From Natrialbaceae archaeon AArc-T1-2 (GTDB lineage: Archaea; Halobacteriota; Halobacteria; Halobacteriales; Natrialbaceae): a stretch of 64,000 bases of DNA. Below are positions 16,734 to 25,953 of the stretch, one piece after another (the stretch's first letter is position 1; the number at the start of each line of letters is the position of its first letter). Made by a program: the position numbers and the translations under genes. Location: NCBI RefSeq assembly GCF_030273315.1, contig NZ_CP127174.1:496001-560000 (forward strand). The letters are read 5' to 3'. The notes beneath the pieces were generated by a model. It saw nothing but the letters and a program-made list of their open reading frames with translations, ran no database searches and was not told the origin of the DNA.

Positions 16734-19399
16734 TCGGACGCGAGCAGCTCCGCCTCCGGCGGGTTCCCGCGTTCGAGTCGCGACCGGTTCGAGGTGGCGT
16801 CTTTCTCGACGCGGACGAGCGAGTCGGCCGCACCGACGAGTTCCTCGTCGTGGCTGACGACGACGATCTGTTCGACGCCGAGTTCGCGCATCGACTCGAC
16901 GAGCGAGACGAGTTGCGTGACGTGGCCCGAATCCAGGAAGACGGTCGGCTCGTCCAGAATGAGCGGCGGCATCGGCGCGGTCCCGTCGACGCCTTCCGCG
17001 AGCAGCCGGTAGATCGCACATCGCAGACTGAGGTTAAACAGCGCCCGCTCGCCACCCGAGAGCTGGTCGGGTTCGAGCGACTCGCCGTCTTTCTGGTAGA
17101 CCGTTAACCGGTACTCGCCGTCGAGGTCGATGCCCGCGTAGGAGTCGTTCCGGTAGACGAGTTCGAACGTCTCGTTCAGCAGCCGCTCTAAGGTTTCGAC
17201 GTTACGCTGGCGCAAGTCAGCACGGAGGTCGCCGTAGGTCGCCTGTAGCTGTTCGGTCTCCGCATACAGCGATTCGAGCCGGTCACACCGACTCTCGACG
17301 GCCCCGAGTCGGTCCCGAAGCGATTCGAGCTCCTCGAGTTCGTTCTCCGTCGCGCCGATTGCACCCTGTACCTCTTCGAGGGTGCCCTCGAGTTCCGCGA
17401 GTTTCGTCTCGACTTTCTCGATGTAGTCGGCAGCGTTTTCGGCGTCCTCGCGGGCGGATTCGACTCGGGTTTCGTCGAACTCGGCCTCGAGGTCGCGTTT
17501 GCGCTCGCGTTTCTTAGAGAGCGTCTCGCGTCGCTCCGCGTTCAGCGTCTCCCAGTTCTCGCGACGCTCGCGTCGCGTCTCGATCTCGCGTTCGAGTGTC
17601 GTCCGTTCGTCGGCGATCGTTTCGACTCGCTCGAGCGCCTCGAGACGCGTTCCGATCTCGCCGCGTTCGGTGTTTATCTCGCCGAGTTCGGCCCGGACCT
17701 CCTCGAGGTCGCTCTCGCGTTCCTCGGCTTTCGTCCGTTTCGTCTCGGCTTCGGTCTCGTACTCCTCGGCGTCGGCCAGCAATCCGTCCCGGTTCTCGCG
17801 GCGGGTGTCGATCGCCTCGCGCTTCTCCGCGAGCAGCCGGGAGACGTCCTCGCGTCTATCCTCGAGGCGGTCGACCGTCCGCTCGGCCTCCCGAAGCCGT
17901 TCGGCGCGGTCGATCCGCTCTTCGAGGTCGGCTCGCTCCTCGGCGAACTCGTCACGCCGAGTCTCGAGTTCCGCGAGTTCGTCGCGGCGGTCCTCGAGGA
18001 CGTCGACGTGTGGCGAGTCAGCGACCGGCTGACCGCATTCGGGACACTTGCCTTCTTCGAGCAAGGCCTCGCCGTCTTCGATCGCCGCCTCGACGGTCGC
18101 GATCTCGGCCTCGAGTTCGTTCGTCTCGGCGAGGAGTTCCTCGCGGTCGGCCTCGAGACGCTCGAGGTGACCGGCCGCGTCACCGAACGCGATCGGGGCG
18201 TCCTCGAACGTTTCCCGTGCGCGTTCGATCTCGACCTCGAGTTCGTCGAGGTTCCGTTCGCGTTCTGTGAGCGTCTCCTCGTCGTCTTCGAGCGTCGATT
18301 CGATCTCCTCGGCCTCCTCGCGAGCACGCTCGGCCCGTTTCTCGAGGTCGTCGGCCGCCGACCGGAGTCGATCGACGTCGTTCGTCCCCTCCTCGATCGC
18401 GACCTGTATCTCGGTGATCCGCTCTCGAAGCTCCTCGTCGCGGGCCTCGAGTTCGTCGATCCGGTCTTCGACCGACGCGCCCTCGAGGTCGGCGTCTGCG
18501 AGGAGCCGGTCGCGTTCGTCGGCGAGTTCCTCGCGACGGCTCTCGAGTTCGCGGATTTCCTCGGCGGCGTCCTCGCGTTCGCGTTCGGTCTCGGCGATCT
18601 TCTCACGTAACTCCTCGATCTCCGTCTCGAGGTCGTCGATCTCCGTTCGCGTCTCCTCGTGACGGTCGAGAACCTCGCGGGCCTCCTCGAGGGTCCGGCG
18701 GGCCTGCTCGCGTTGGTCCTCGAAGCGGTCGATCTCGTCACGAACGGCGACGCGACGGGACTCGAGGCCGTTCAGGCGCTCGTGGAGGTCTTTGTTCTCT
18801 TTGGTCTCGACCTGTTCGCGCAGATTCTCGAGGACGTCTCGCTGGCCGTCGAGTACCGTCTTCACGCCCAGACGGGCGTCGCTGGCTCGCTCGCGGTACT
18901 CCTCGAGCGAACCGAGCTGGAGGAGGTCGTCGATCATGTCCTGGCGGTCACTCGGCGAGGCGTGGATGAGCTTGTTGACCTCCCCCTGGCGGACGTACGC
19001 GCAGTTGACGAACGCGTCGGCGTCCATCCGCAACAGCTCGGTGATCCGCCGGCGGACGTCACGGGCTCCTTCGATCGTTCCGTCGGGCGTCTCGAGGACG
19101 CATTTCGTCGTCGCCGCCCGGTCGCCGCGTCGTTTCAGGCGACGGTCGACGTGGTAGTCCCGTCCGTCGTGGGTGAACCCGACCGCGACCTCACACTCGT
19201 CTTCGCCGGTCGTGATCACGTCGTCTAAGGTGCGGTCGTCGAGGGCCTTCGAGCCGTACAGCGCGAAGAAGACGGCCTCGAGCAGCGTCGACTTCCCGCT
19301 GCCGTTGACGCCGTAGACGACCGTGACGCCGTGTTCGAGCGCGAGGTCGGCGTCGTCGTAACACTTGAAGTTTCGCAGGCGGATCCGCTCGACTCTCAC
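16730..19399 (-). CDS. rad50: DNA double-strand break repair ATPase Rad50
   Basis: 889 residues. Walker A is GVNGSGKST at 30-38. A long coiled coil of Glu/Arg-rich heptads occupies about 170-740, interrupted near its middle by the zinc hook CPECGQPV (Cys452 and Cys455). The ABC signature LSGGERALFNLSLR and Walker B LILDEPTVFLD lie near the C terminus. With Mre11 it binds and processes broken DNA ends. Its ATG overlaps the mre11 stop by 4 nt, so the order mre11-rad50 forms a coupled operon. Convergent overlap with the upstream plus-strand gene is 4 nt. Confidence 0.98.
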   Translation of the reverse strand: MRVERIRLRNFKCYDDADLALEHGVTVVYGVNGSGKSTLLEAVFFALYGSKALDDRTLDDVITTGEDECEVAVGFTHDGRDYHVDRRLKRRGDRAATTKCVLETPDGTIEGARDVRRRITELLRMDADAFVNCAYVRQGEVNKLIHASPSDRQDMIDDLLQLGSLEEYRERASDARLGVKTVLDGQRDVLENLREQVETKENKDLHERLNGLESRRVAVRDEIDRFEDQREQARRTLEEAREVLDRHEETRTEIDDLETEIEELREKIAETEREREDAAEEIRELESRREELADERDRLLADADLEGASVEDRIDELEARDEELRERITEIQVAIEEGTNDVDRLRSAADDLEKRAERAREEAEEIESTLEDDEETLTERERNLDELEVEIERARETFEDAPIAFGDAAGHLERLEADREELLAETNELEAEIATVEAAIEDGEALLEEGKCPECGQPVADSPHVDVLEDRRDELAELETRRDEFAEERADLEERIDRAERLREAERTVDRLEDRREDVSRLLAEKREAIDTRRENRDGLLADAEEYETEAETKRTKAEERESDLEEVRAELGEINTERGEIGTRLEALERVETIADERTTLEREIETRRERRENWETLNAERRETLSKKRERKRDLEAEFDETRVESAREDAENAADYIEKVETKLAELEGTLEEVQGAIGATENELEELESLRDRLGAVESRCDRLESLYAETEQLQATYGDLRADLRQRNVETLERLLNETFELVYRNDSYAGIDLDGEYRLTVYQKDGESLEPDQLSGGERALFNLSLRCAIYRLLAEGVDGTAPMPPLILDEPTVFLDSGHVTQLVSLVESMRELGVEQIVVVSHDEELVGAADSLVRVEKDATSNRSRLERGNPPEAELLASD

Positions 19400-20667
19400 G
19401 AGTACTCACCCATCGAGATCTGTTCGCCGTCGGTCGGTTCGCCCGTCGTCTCGGAGGCGTCTCCGTCTCCGTCGCCGTCGCCTTCGTCATCGTCGACGCC
19501 GTCTGCAGACGCCCCTGTTTCTTCGACGGCCGCCTGCCCGTCCGCTGCCGGCTCGAGCGTCGTGGGATCGTCCTCGAGCAGCTCCTGGACCCGTCGTTCG
19601 ACCGTTTCGCGGACGTTCGCGTCCGCGACCGCACCGTCTCTGACCGTCCGGTCGATCTCGCGGGCGGCGTCGCTCAGTCCGAGCTCGCGAACCCGCTTGC
19701 GGACGGCGTCGTCGGGGTCGGCGAAGTGAACAGAGAGTTCCTCGTCGTCTCCTTCGATCTCCCGGCGGTCGTTGACGCGAGCGATCAGGGCACCCCGCTC
19801 GAGGGCGAACTCCTCGATCGCGGCGGGCGTGATCGGTTCGCCCTCGCCCTCGACGGTGACGATTACGACCGCATCGGCGAGGTCGTACTCCCGAACCCGG
19901 TCGCGGACTCGATCTGCCCCTTCGTCCTCCGCGAGAGTGACGTCGACGAAGACGAACTCGCGGGCGTCCTCGATGGCACGGCGGGCGATCCGGACGTCGT
20001 CTGCGAGGGTGAGGAGGTTGTAGCCACGCGCCTCGCGTTCGCTCGCGCTCGCGCGTTCGGTCGAGCCGCAGTACGTGACCCAGGTGTCGGCGACCTCGGC
20101 GGTGCCGGGGGCGTGATTGTCCCCGAGCAACACGGCGTCGAAGTCGACGGTCGCCTCCTCGAGGACGGTTTCGGTGTCCCAGTCGGCGTGGGCGAACGGT
20201 TCGAACAGGCCGTGGCCGACGAGGACGGCGTGGTCTGCCGTCTCGGGGACGGGTTCGAATTCGTAGGCGAGGTCGTCGCGTCGCGAGCGCGGGACGAAAT
20301 CGAGGCCGTAGAAAGCCACGTCGTCGATCACGTGGGGCGTGGCACCCAGCCGCGTGGCCAGTCCCAGATCCTCGAAGAGATCGAGCCACTGGGCGTCGCG
20401 TTTCCCCTCGTGGTTGCCGACGATCGCGAGAAACGGAATCCCCGCTTCGGAAAGCGTCCGGAGGACGTCGATCGTCCCCTGGAGGTCGACCAGCCCTGGC
20501 CGGCGGTCGTGAAAGAGGTCGCCGGCGTGGACCACTGCGTCGACGTCGTCGGCGACGGCGTCTGTAGCGACCGATCGGAACGCCTCGAGGAAGTCACGTC
20601 GTCGCTCGGGCGCGTTGTACTGCTGGTACCCGATGTGGGTGTCGCCCGTGTGTATCACCCGCGTCAT
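19396..20667 (-). CDS. mre11: DNA double-strand break repair nuclease Mre11
   Basis: 423 residues. Metallophosphoesterase motifs appear in order: GDTHIGY (D9, H11), GDLFHDRR, GNHEGKRD, GHGLFE and GDNHAPG. These bind two Mn ions and catalyse 3'-5' exonuclease and endonuclease activity. The C-terminal third is acidic and low-complexity. It is the first gene of the mre11-rad50 operon. About 25 nt upstream is the perfect palindrome CCCCTAAAGGGG (20691-20702), which could belong to the promoter. Confidence 0.97.
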   Translation of the reverse strand: MTRVIHTGDTHIGYQQYNAPERRRDFLEAFRSVATDAVADDVDAVVHAGDLFHDRRPGLVDLQGTIDVLRTLSEAGIPFLAIVGNHEGKRDAQWLDLFEDLGLATRLGATPHVIDDVAFYGLDFVPRSRRDDLAYEFEPVPETADHAVLVGHGLFEPFAHADWDTETVLEEATVDFDAVLLGDNHAPGTAEVADTWVTYCGSTERASASEREARGYNLLTLADDVRIARRAIEDAREFVFVDVTLAEDEGADRVRDRVREYDLADAVVIVTVEGEGEPITPAAIEEFALERGALIARVNDRREIEGDDEELSVHFADPDDAVRKRVRELGLSDAAREIDRTVRDGAVADANVRETVERRVQELLEDDPTTLEPAADGQAAVEETGASADGVDDDEGDGDGDGDASETTGEPTDGEQISMGEYS

Positions 20668-20790
20668 CTATCAGCCCGTTGGACACCGTCCCCTAAAGGG
20701 GTTCGGAGAGCGCAGTGAAACTGATCGGAACCGGACGTCAACGGCCCACCGACGTGGGGAGATCACCGTCGACGGACCGCTCGCGTGAGC

Positions 20791-21063
20791 TCAGGATTCG
20801 ATGTCCAGACTGTACAGTCGCTTGCGAGCGTCCGAGAAGGAAAACCGGGAGTCGACGACGTGTTCCTCGTCGAGACGGTTGAGGGCGTACCGAACGGTCC
20901 GAGTCGGAAGCAGGGTCTCCTCGGCGATCTCCTGTTGGGTCATCGTGTCGTTGTACTCGAGTACCTTCGCGACCAGTTTCGCACTCGGAGGGAGCTCTCG
21001 AACGTCTTCCCAGCTCCCGCGGGAGTTGGATTCGTCCTGTCGGAACGGCTCTGTTGTGCTCAT
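20791..21063 (-). CDS. winged-helix transcriptional regulator divergent to PAN
   Basis: 90 residues. The helix-turn-helix is MTQQEIAEETLLPTRTVRYA followed by a recognition helix and wing (LNRLDEEHVVDSRFSF). It belongs to the haloarchaeal MarR/ArsR-like small regulators. It is transcribed away from the PAN gene with an AT-rich shared region (21065-21130) containing TATATATAA. Control of itself or PAN is possible but not shown. Confidence 0.85.
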   Translation of the reverse strand: MSTTEPFRQDESNSRGSWEDVRELPPSAKLVAKVLEYNDTMTQQEIAEETLLPTRTVRYALNRLDEEHVVDSRFSFSDARKRLYSLDIES

Positions 21064-21189
21064 CGTACTCCGCAGTTGTGCATACGGCTTAATAATATTT
21101 TCTGTTCCTATATATAACTTTGAGTAATTGGCATGGGCCGGCTGTGGCTACCCGAAGTCTCTTATGAACCAACCCCTTACGCACGGGTG

Positions 21190-22407
21190 ATGAGCGATAC
21201 TGTGGACGACGTCGACCTCCCGTACGACGAAGAGGAGGCGTCCCAACAGGAGAAAATACGGGCGCTCGAGGAACGCCTGGAGGTTCTCGAGAGTCAAAAC
21301 GAGGAGATGCGAGATAAACTCCTCGATGCGAACGCCGAGAACAACAAGTACCAGCAGAAACTCGAACGCCTCACCCACGAGAACAAAAAGCTCAAGCAGT
21401 CGCCGCTTTTCGTTGCCACGGTTCAGGAGATGGCCGACGAGGGGGTCATCATCAAACAACACGGCAACAACCAGGAGGCGCTGACCGAGGTCACCGAGGA
21501 GATGCGCGAGGGTCTAGAGCCAGACGCACGCGTGGCCGTCAACAACTCGCTGTCTATCGTCAAGACGCTCTCCGACGAAACGGACGTGCGTGCTCGCGTG
21601 ATGGAGGTCACCGAGAGCCCCGAGGTGAGCTACGAGGACATCGGCGGTCTCGAAGAACAGATGCAGGAAGTGCGAGAGACGGTCGAGATGCCCCTAGAGA
21701 AGCCCGATATGTTCGAAGAGGTCGGCATCGATCCGCCGTCGGGCGTGTTGCTGTACGGGCCGCCGGGGACGGGCAAGACGATGCTCGCGAAGGCCGTCGC
21801 CAACCAGACCGACGCGACCTTCATCAAGATGGCCGGCTCCGAACTCGTCCACAAGTTCATCGGCGAGGGGGCAAAGCTCGTGCGTGACCTCTTCGAGGTC
21901 GCACGCGAGCACGAACCCGCCGTGATCTTCATCGACGAGATCGACGCCATCGCCTCGAAGCGCACGGAGTCGAAGACCTCCGGCGACGCCGAGGTCCAAC
22001 GCACCATGATGCAGCTGCTCTCCGAGATGGACGGCTTCGAGGAACGTGGCGAGATCCGGATCATCGCCGCGACGAACCGGTTCGACATGCTCGATCGCGC
22101 TATCCTCCGGCCGGGACGGTTCGATCGGCTCATCGAAGTTCCCAAGCCAGACGCGGAAGGCCGCGAGATCATCTTCGAGATCCACACCCGCGACATGAAC
22201 GTCGCCGACGACGTCGACTTCGCGGCCTTAGCCGAAGAAGCCGAGGACGCCTCTGGTGCCGACGTCAAGGCCGTCTGTACCGAAGCCGGTATGTTCGCCA
22301 TCCGCGACGATCGCACCGAGATCCGCATGGAGGACTTCCGCAACGCCTGGGAGAAAGTCCAGGCTGAAAGCGACGAGACCGACGAGGTCTCGAAGACGTT
22401 CGCCTGA
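21190..22407 (+). CDS. pan: proteasome-activating nucleotidase (AAA ATPase)
   Basis: 405 residues. The N-terminal coiled coil is at about 15-70 and the OB domain at about 71-140. The AAA module has Walker A GPPGTGKT (190-197), Walker B IFIDEIDAI, a second region of homology with ATNRFDMLDRAILRPGRFDR, and a C-terminal helical lid. It unfolds substrates and feeds them to the 20S proteasome. The start was set at MSDTVDDVDL because a TATA-like CTCTTATGAA lies about 30 nt upstream; the frame to 21133 is not conserved-looking. The C terminus is VSKTFA, so the classical hydrophobic-Tyr-X docking tail is replaced by Thr-Phe-Ala. Haloarchaea often carry a second PAN. Confidence 0.96.
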   Translation: MSDTVDDVDLPYDEEEASQQEKIRALEERLEVLESQNEEMRDKLLDANAENNKYQQKLERLTHENKKLKQSPLFVATVQEMADEGVIIKQHGNNQEALTEVTEEMREGLEPDARVAVNNSLSIVKTLSDETDVRARVMEVTESPEVSYEDIGGLEEQMQEVRETVEMPLEKPDMFEEVGIDPPSGVLLYGPPGTGKTMLAKAVANQTDATFIKMAGSELVHKFIGEGAKLVRDLFEVAREHEPAVIFIDEIDAIASKRTESKTSGDAEVQRTMMQLLSEMDGFEERGEIRIIAATNRFDMLDRAILRPGRFDRLIEVPKPDAEGREIIFEIHTRDMNVADDVDFAALAEEAEDASGADVKAVCTEAGMFAIRDDRTEIRMEDFRNAWEKVQAESDETDEVSKTFA

Positions 22408-22498
22408 TCCGTCACGGTCCGTCGGCGTAGTCATCGCTCCACCTCATTTTCTCTTCGCACGGTCGGGATCACAGTCACGGCGAACGCATCGCGTTCGA

Positions 22499-22636
22499 CT
22501 ACAACATTGCGAACAACAGCCACGGCACGAGAAACAAAACGACGGTCAACACAACCAGAATTAGCAGGTAGCCCACGACCGTCCCTCCGATCGCCGTCCA
22601 CGCCGGATGATCGAACTCGCTCAGGTCGACTGTCAT
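22499..22636 (-). CDS. small single-helix membrane protein
   Basis: 45 residues from ATG 22636. A polar start (MTVDLSEFDHPAW) is followed by one long hydrophobic helix (about 12-44, GYLLILVVLTVVLFLVPWLL). Codon use matches a real haloarchaeal gene and it faces away from guaA. The ORF extends to 22732, but the extra residues are Arg/Asp-rich and unlikely. Function is unknown. Confidence 0.65.
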   Translation of the reverse strand: MTVDLSEFDHPAWTAIGGTVVGYLLILVVLTVVLFLVPWLLFAML

Positions 22637-22731
22637 ACCCACACACTGTAGCGACGGCGACATAAACGTACCGAGAGTGAGGCGACACCGGTCCGGGTCG
22701 CTTTTGTCCGCCCGGTCGCTACGGGCCGTCA

Positions 22732-23286
22732 ATGACCAGAATCGTCGTGGTAGATAACCACGGACAGTTCACCCACCTCGAGCGCCGGGCGCTTCGTGAC
22801 CTCGGCGTCGACGTCGCGTTGGTCGACAACGATACTCCGCCGGAAGACGTCGACGCCGACGGAATCGTGCTCTCGGGCGGTCCCGACATCGAGCGACGCG
22901 GCCGATCGGCGGCGTACCTCGAGGACGACCGACCCGTCCTTGGCATCTGTCTCGGCATGCAGATCATCGCCGACGAACTCGGCGGCCGCGTCGACGAAGG
23001 CGAGTACGGCGGCTACGCCGACGTCTCCGTCGAGATTCTCGACGACGAGGATCCGCTCGTCGGCTCGCTCGCCCCGGAGACCCGCGTCTGGGCGAGCCAC
23101 GCCGACGAGGTCAAGACGGTTCCCGAGGGGTTCGACCGGACGGCCCGAAGCGACGTCTGTGGCGTCGAAGCCATGAGCAACACCGATCGTGACCTCTACG
23201 GCGTCCAGTGGCATCCTGAAGTCGCCCACACCGAAGAGGGCGAAGCAATCTTCGAGAACTTCCTCGAGATTTGTGAATCGGCATAG
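22732..23286 (+). CDS. guaAA: GMP synthase, glutamine amidotransferase subunit A
   Basis: 184 residues, a stand-alone class I glutaminase as in archaea with split GMP synthase. The nucleophile is Cys73 in GICLGMQ and the catalytic pair is His161/Glu163 in GVQWHPEVAH. SGGPDIERRGRS near 48-59 is typical of GuaAA. It supplies ammonia to the separate ATP pyrophosphatase subunit, which is not in this window. Family 1 palindrome copy B begins 10 nt after its stop. Confidence 0.95.
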   Translation: MTRIVVVDNHGQFTHLERRALRDLGVDVALVDNDTPPEDVDADGIVLSGGPDIERRGRSAAYLEDDRPVLGICLGMQIIADELGGRVDEGEYGGYADVSVEILDDEDPLVGSLAPETRVWASHADEVKTVPEGFDRTARSDVCGVEAMSNTDRDLYGVQWHPEVAHTEEGEAIFENFLEICESA

Positions 23287-23296
23287 GGGCAGTTTA

Positions 23297-23376
23297 ATAC
23301 TGCCGGACGTAAGTCGTGAAAGATTCTCGCCGCCTCGGGGTGGCGAGAATCTTCACACAGTTACGTCCGACAGTAT
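23297..23376 (+). repeat. extended palindrome family 1, copy B
   Basis: 80 bp. The outer arms are ATACTGCCGGACGTAAGT and AGTTACGTCCGACAGTAT. The inner arms are AGATTCTCGCCGCC and GGTGGCGAGAATCT. It lies between guaAA and the ferritin-like gene. Its right end runs into GTATAAGTAT, a good TATA element about 25-30 nt before the next ATG. Confidence 0.92.
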
Positions 23377-23403
23377 AAGTATCACCGGCCCTGAAAACCC
23401 TCT

Positions 23404-23898
23404 ATGAGTCTGGGACAGCGCGTCTCGAGCGACCACCAGCTCGCCCGGCTCCTCCAGATCGGAGTCGTCCTGGAGGAAGTCGTCGAGTCACGCGCCGCCC
23501 ACCACCTCGAGTCCCTCCCGGAACACGAACGGGAGGCGATCGACGAGGAGGTCCGGGAGCTGCTCGCCGAAGCGACCGAAGAATCCGCCGACCACCGCGA
23601 GCGCCTCGAGGCGCTGATCGACGAGCTAGAGGCCGAGACGGTCCCCTACGAGGAGATAAACGCCTTAGTCGACGCTCGCTACGGGCCGCCCGAAGATACG
23701 GACGGCGTTCTCTACGATCAGCTCTGTAACGAGGAGACGGCCTACAAGTTCTACGACGATCTCATCGCGGCGATCGAGGCTGCAGACGTCGAATTCGCCG
23801 TCGATCGAGATCGGGTCCTCGAGACGCTCCGTGACATTCGCGAAGAAGAGAAAGAGGGGGCCGAGGAAGTGACCGAGATCATGGAGCAACGAGCATGA
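23404..23898 (+). CDS. ferritin-like (rubrerythrin-type) protein
   Basis: 164 residues, all-helical. It has Glu/His positions typical of a carboxylate-bridged di-metal four-helix bundle: LEEVVESRAAHHLE near 22-35, ATEESADHRERLE near 57-69, and later CNEETAYKFYDDL. It directly precedes a DtxR-family metal regulator by 34 nt, so a role in iron or manganese handling or redox protection is likely. The exact activity is not assignable. Confidence 0.75.
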   Translation: MSLGQRVSSDHQLARLLQIGVVLEEVVESRAAHHLESLPEHEREAIDEEVRELLAEATEESADHRERLEALIDELEAETVPYEEINALVDARYGPPEDTDGVLYDQLCNEETAYKFYDDLIAAIEAADVEFAVDRDRVLETLRDIREEEKEGAEEVTEIMEQRA

Positions 23899-23932
23899 TG
23901 GGGGTACCGACGGATACGGACGGTGATCAGGC

Positions 23933-24367
23933 GTGAACACGGCCGACCAGTACCTCAAGGCGGTCTATCTCGCACAGCGGATCGAAGACGGACCGGCCTC
24001 GACGGGTACACTCGCGGAGATGCTCGAGGTCAGTCCCGCAAGCGTCAACGAGATGATCGGCAAACTCGAGGACCGAGAGCTCGTCGAACACGAGAAGTAC
24101 AAGGGTGCGACCCTGACCGACGACGGCCTCGAGCGAGCCCACGACGCCCTCCAGACCTACTGCATCATCGAACGATTCCTCGCAAACGTCCTCGAAGTCG
24201 AACAGTTCCGCGAGGAGGCACGGACCTTAGAGAGCGTCATCGACGACACTGTCGCCGAACGGCTCGATACGATCATCGACCGCCGGGCGGAGTGTCCGGA
24301 CTGTTTCGATCCCGACCGGGACTACTGTGAGTACCTGGAAGTCGAGGTCGAAGGCCGGGCCGATTAG
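23933..24367 (+). CDS. DtxR-family metal-dependent transcriptional regulator
   Basis: 144 residues from a GTG start. The N-terminal winged helix is AEMLEVSPASVNEMIGKLED with the recognition helix SVNEMIGKL. The dimerisation and metal-binding domain follows, with Glu/His/Cys ligands (ERFLANVLEVEQFREEA, then ECPDCFDPDRDYC). It resembles the haloarchaeal SirR/Idr type that represses metal uptake or storage genes when Fe or Mn is bound. A matching palindromic box is seen at 49285-49298. It is probably co-transcribed with the ferritin-like gene. Confidence 0.9.
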   Translation: MNTADQYLKAVYLAQRIEDGPASTGTLAEMLEVSPASVNEMIGKLEDRELVEHEKYKGATLTDDGLERAHDALQTYCIIERFLANVLEVEQFREEARTLESVIDDTVAERLDTIIDRRAECPDCFDPDRDYCEYLEVEVEGRAD

Positions 24368-24534
24368 TCGGATCCGATGAGGTCGTCGTACGACGAGCGT
24401 TCGATTCGAAACGAGCCACAGCGCGTACAGGCCTGTCTGTTCAGTTCGAACTCGCGACCGCAGTTGCGACACTCGTAACAGCCCTCCACAGAGCGGCTCT
24501 CGAACAGCCGTCGGACGCGGCGAGAGAGTGTCAT
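24364..24534 (-). CDS. zinc-ribbon miniprotein
   Basis: 56 residues (MTLSRRVRRLFES start). Two CxxC pairs, CYECRNCG and CTRCGSFRIE, form a complete zinc ribbon. This is a common haloarchaeal family (DUF7129-like) of unknown role. It is convergent with the DtxR gene: its stop codon overlaps that gene's stop codon by 3 nt. It was found by reading the minus strand because it is under 60 codons. Confidence 0.85.
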   Translation of the reverse strand: MTLSRRVRRLFESRSVEGCYECRNCGREFELNRQACTRCGSFRIERSSYDDLIGSD

Positions 24535-24765
24535 TTATCGAGATATTCACGGACTCGAGTATTGTTATCGAGAGACTACGACGCCGAGCGATCGGGATTC
24601 GAGACGGACGAGCCACGTGTTCGATCACGGCGACGTCTTGCGATTAATACGGGAATTACTTTCTGGAAGGAACGTCACCGTCGCGAGGACGACGTCGGCT
24701 GCGGGCCGTCGCCGAGGGTCGACGCGAGCCACATCGCTTTTGGGTCGACGTGTGAACGAGAACAC

Positions 24766-25836
24766 ATGGACAGCATCGGCGTCGTCGTCAATCCCATCGC
24801 AGGGATGGGCGGCCGGGTCGGGCTGAAAGGTACCGACGGCAAGGTCGAGGAGGCGCGTCGGCTCGGAGCCGAGCCACGGGCACCCGACCGGGCCCGCGAG
24901 GCACTCGAGGCGCTGTTTCGGCGCGAGGCCGACCTCACGGTCTATGCAGCCGGTGGTGAGATGGGAGCACGCCAGGCCCGCGCGGCGGGCTACGATCCCG
25001 AGGTCGTCTCCAAACCCGACGGCGAGGAGACGACTGCCGCAGACACGAGAGTCGCCGTCCGGGAGTTCATCACACGCGGCGTCGACCTGATCCTCTTCGT
25101 CGGTGGCGACGGGACGGCAGTCGACGTGGCCGACGTCCTCGAGGACGAAGACGCGGAGACGCCGATGCTCGGAGTGCCGGCAGGCGTGAAGGTGTACTCG
25201 TCGGTGTTCGGCGTGACGCCGACCGACGCTGGCCGGATCGCCGCCGACTTCGACCGCGTCGAAGACCGGGAAGTGAACGATATCGACGAAGAAGCCTACC
25301 GCGAGGGCGAGGTTCGCGCGGAGCTGCGGGCCGTCGTTCCCGTCCCGGTCGCCGAGGACCTGCAGTCGAGCAAACAGCTCGCGAGCGGAAGCGTCGACGC
25401 GCTCGCGGAGGGGTTCGCTCGCGAGGTCGAACCCGACCGCACCTACGTCTTCGGCCCCGGTAGCACGGTCGGTTCGATCGAGCGGGAGCTGGGGGTCGAT
25501 CCGTCGCCGCTCGGGGTCGACGTCTGGCGTGACGGCGAGGTGGTGGTACGTGACGCGAGCGAGGACGACATCCTCGCGGTCCTCGCGGATCCGGTGACGA
25601 TCGTCGTCTCGCCGATCGGCGGCCAGGGCTTTATCTTTGGACGGGGTAATCACCAGATCTCGCCGGCCGTGATCGAACGGGCCGACGAGATCGAAGTCGT
25701 CGCCTCGAGCGAGAAGCTCGACGACCTCGACACATTGCGCGTCGACACCGACGACGAGGACGTCGACGAGTCGTTGCGGGGGTGGCTACGGGTCCGAACC
25801 GGCAGGTTCACGACGCGGCTCGTCGAGGTTATATAA
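24766..25836 (+). CDS. ATP-NAD kinase family protein
   Basis: 356 residues. The start is at MDSIGVVVNPIAGMGG, where the family's first beta strand and glycine-rich loop begin; the frame upstream to 24562 is not protein-like. The NAD-kinase/diacylglycerol-kinase-type motif FVGGDGTAVDVAD lies near residues 109-121, followed by LGVPAGVKVYSSVFG and a later GGQGFIFGRGN. This subfamily of archaeal and bacterial ATP-NAD kinase-like proteins is longer than classical NadK, and its substrate is not firmly set by sequence. Confidence 0.85.
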   Translation: MDSIGVVVNPIAGMGGRVGLKGTDGKVEEARRLGAEPRAPDRAREALEALFRREADLTVYAAGGEMGARQARAAGYDPEVVSKPDGEETTAADTRVAVREFITRGVDLILFVGGDGTAVDVADVLEDEDAETPMLGVPAGVKVYSSVFGVTPTDAGRIAADFDRVEDREVNDIDEEAYREGEVRAELRAVVPVPVAEDLQSSKQLASGSVDALAEGFAREVEPDRTYVFGPGSTVGSIERELGVDPSPLGVDVWRDGEVVVRDASEDDILAVLADPVTIVVSPIGGQGFIFGRGNHQISPAVIERADEIEVVASSEKLDDLDTLRVDTDDEDVDESLRGWLRVRTGRFTTRLVEVI

Positions 25837-25953
25837 TCGACATTGTTTAAGGCTCCTCGTCGTGCCGCGCTTGCCTAGATGCATTACCCACATGAGAGGG
25901 AATATAATTGGAATATAGTCAAGATTAAGGCACGGAGGTTCCTACCCCATGTC

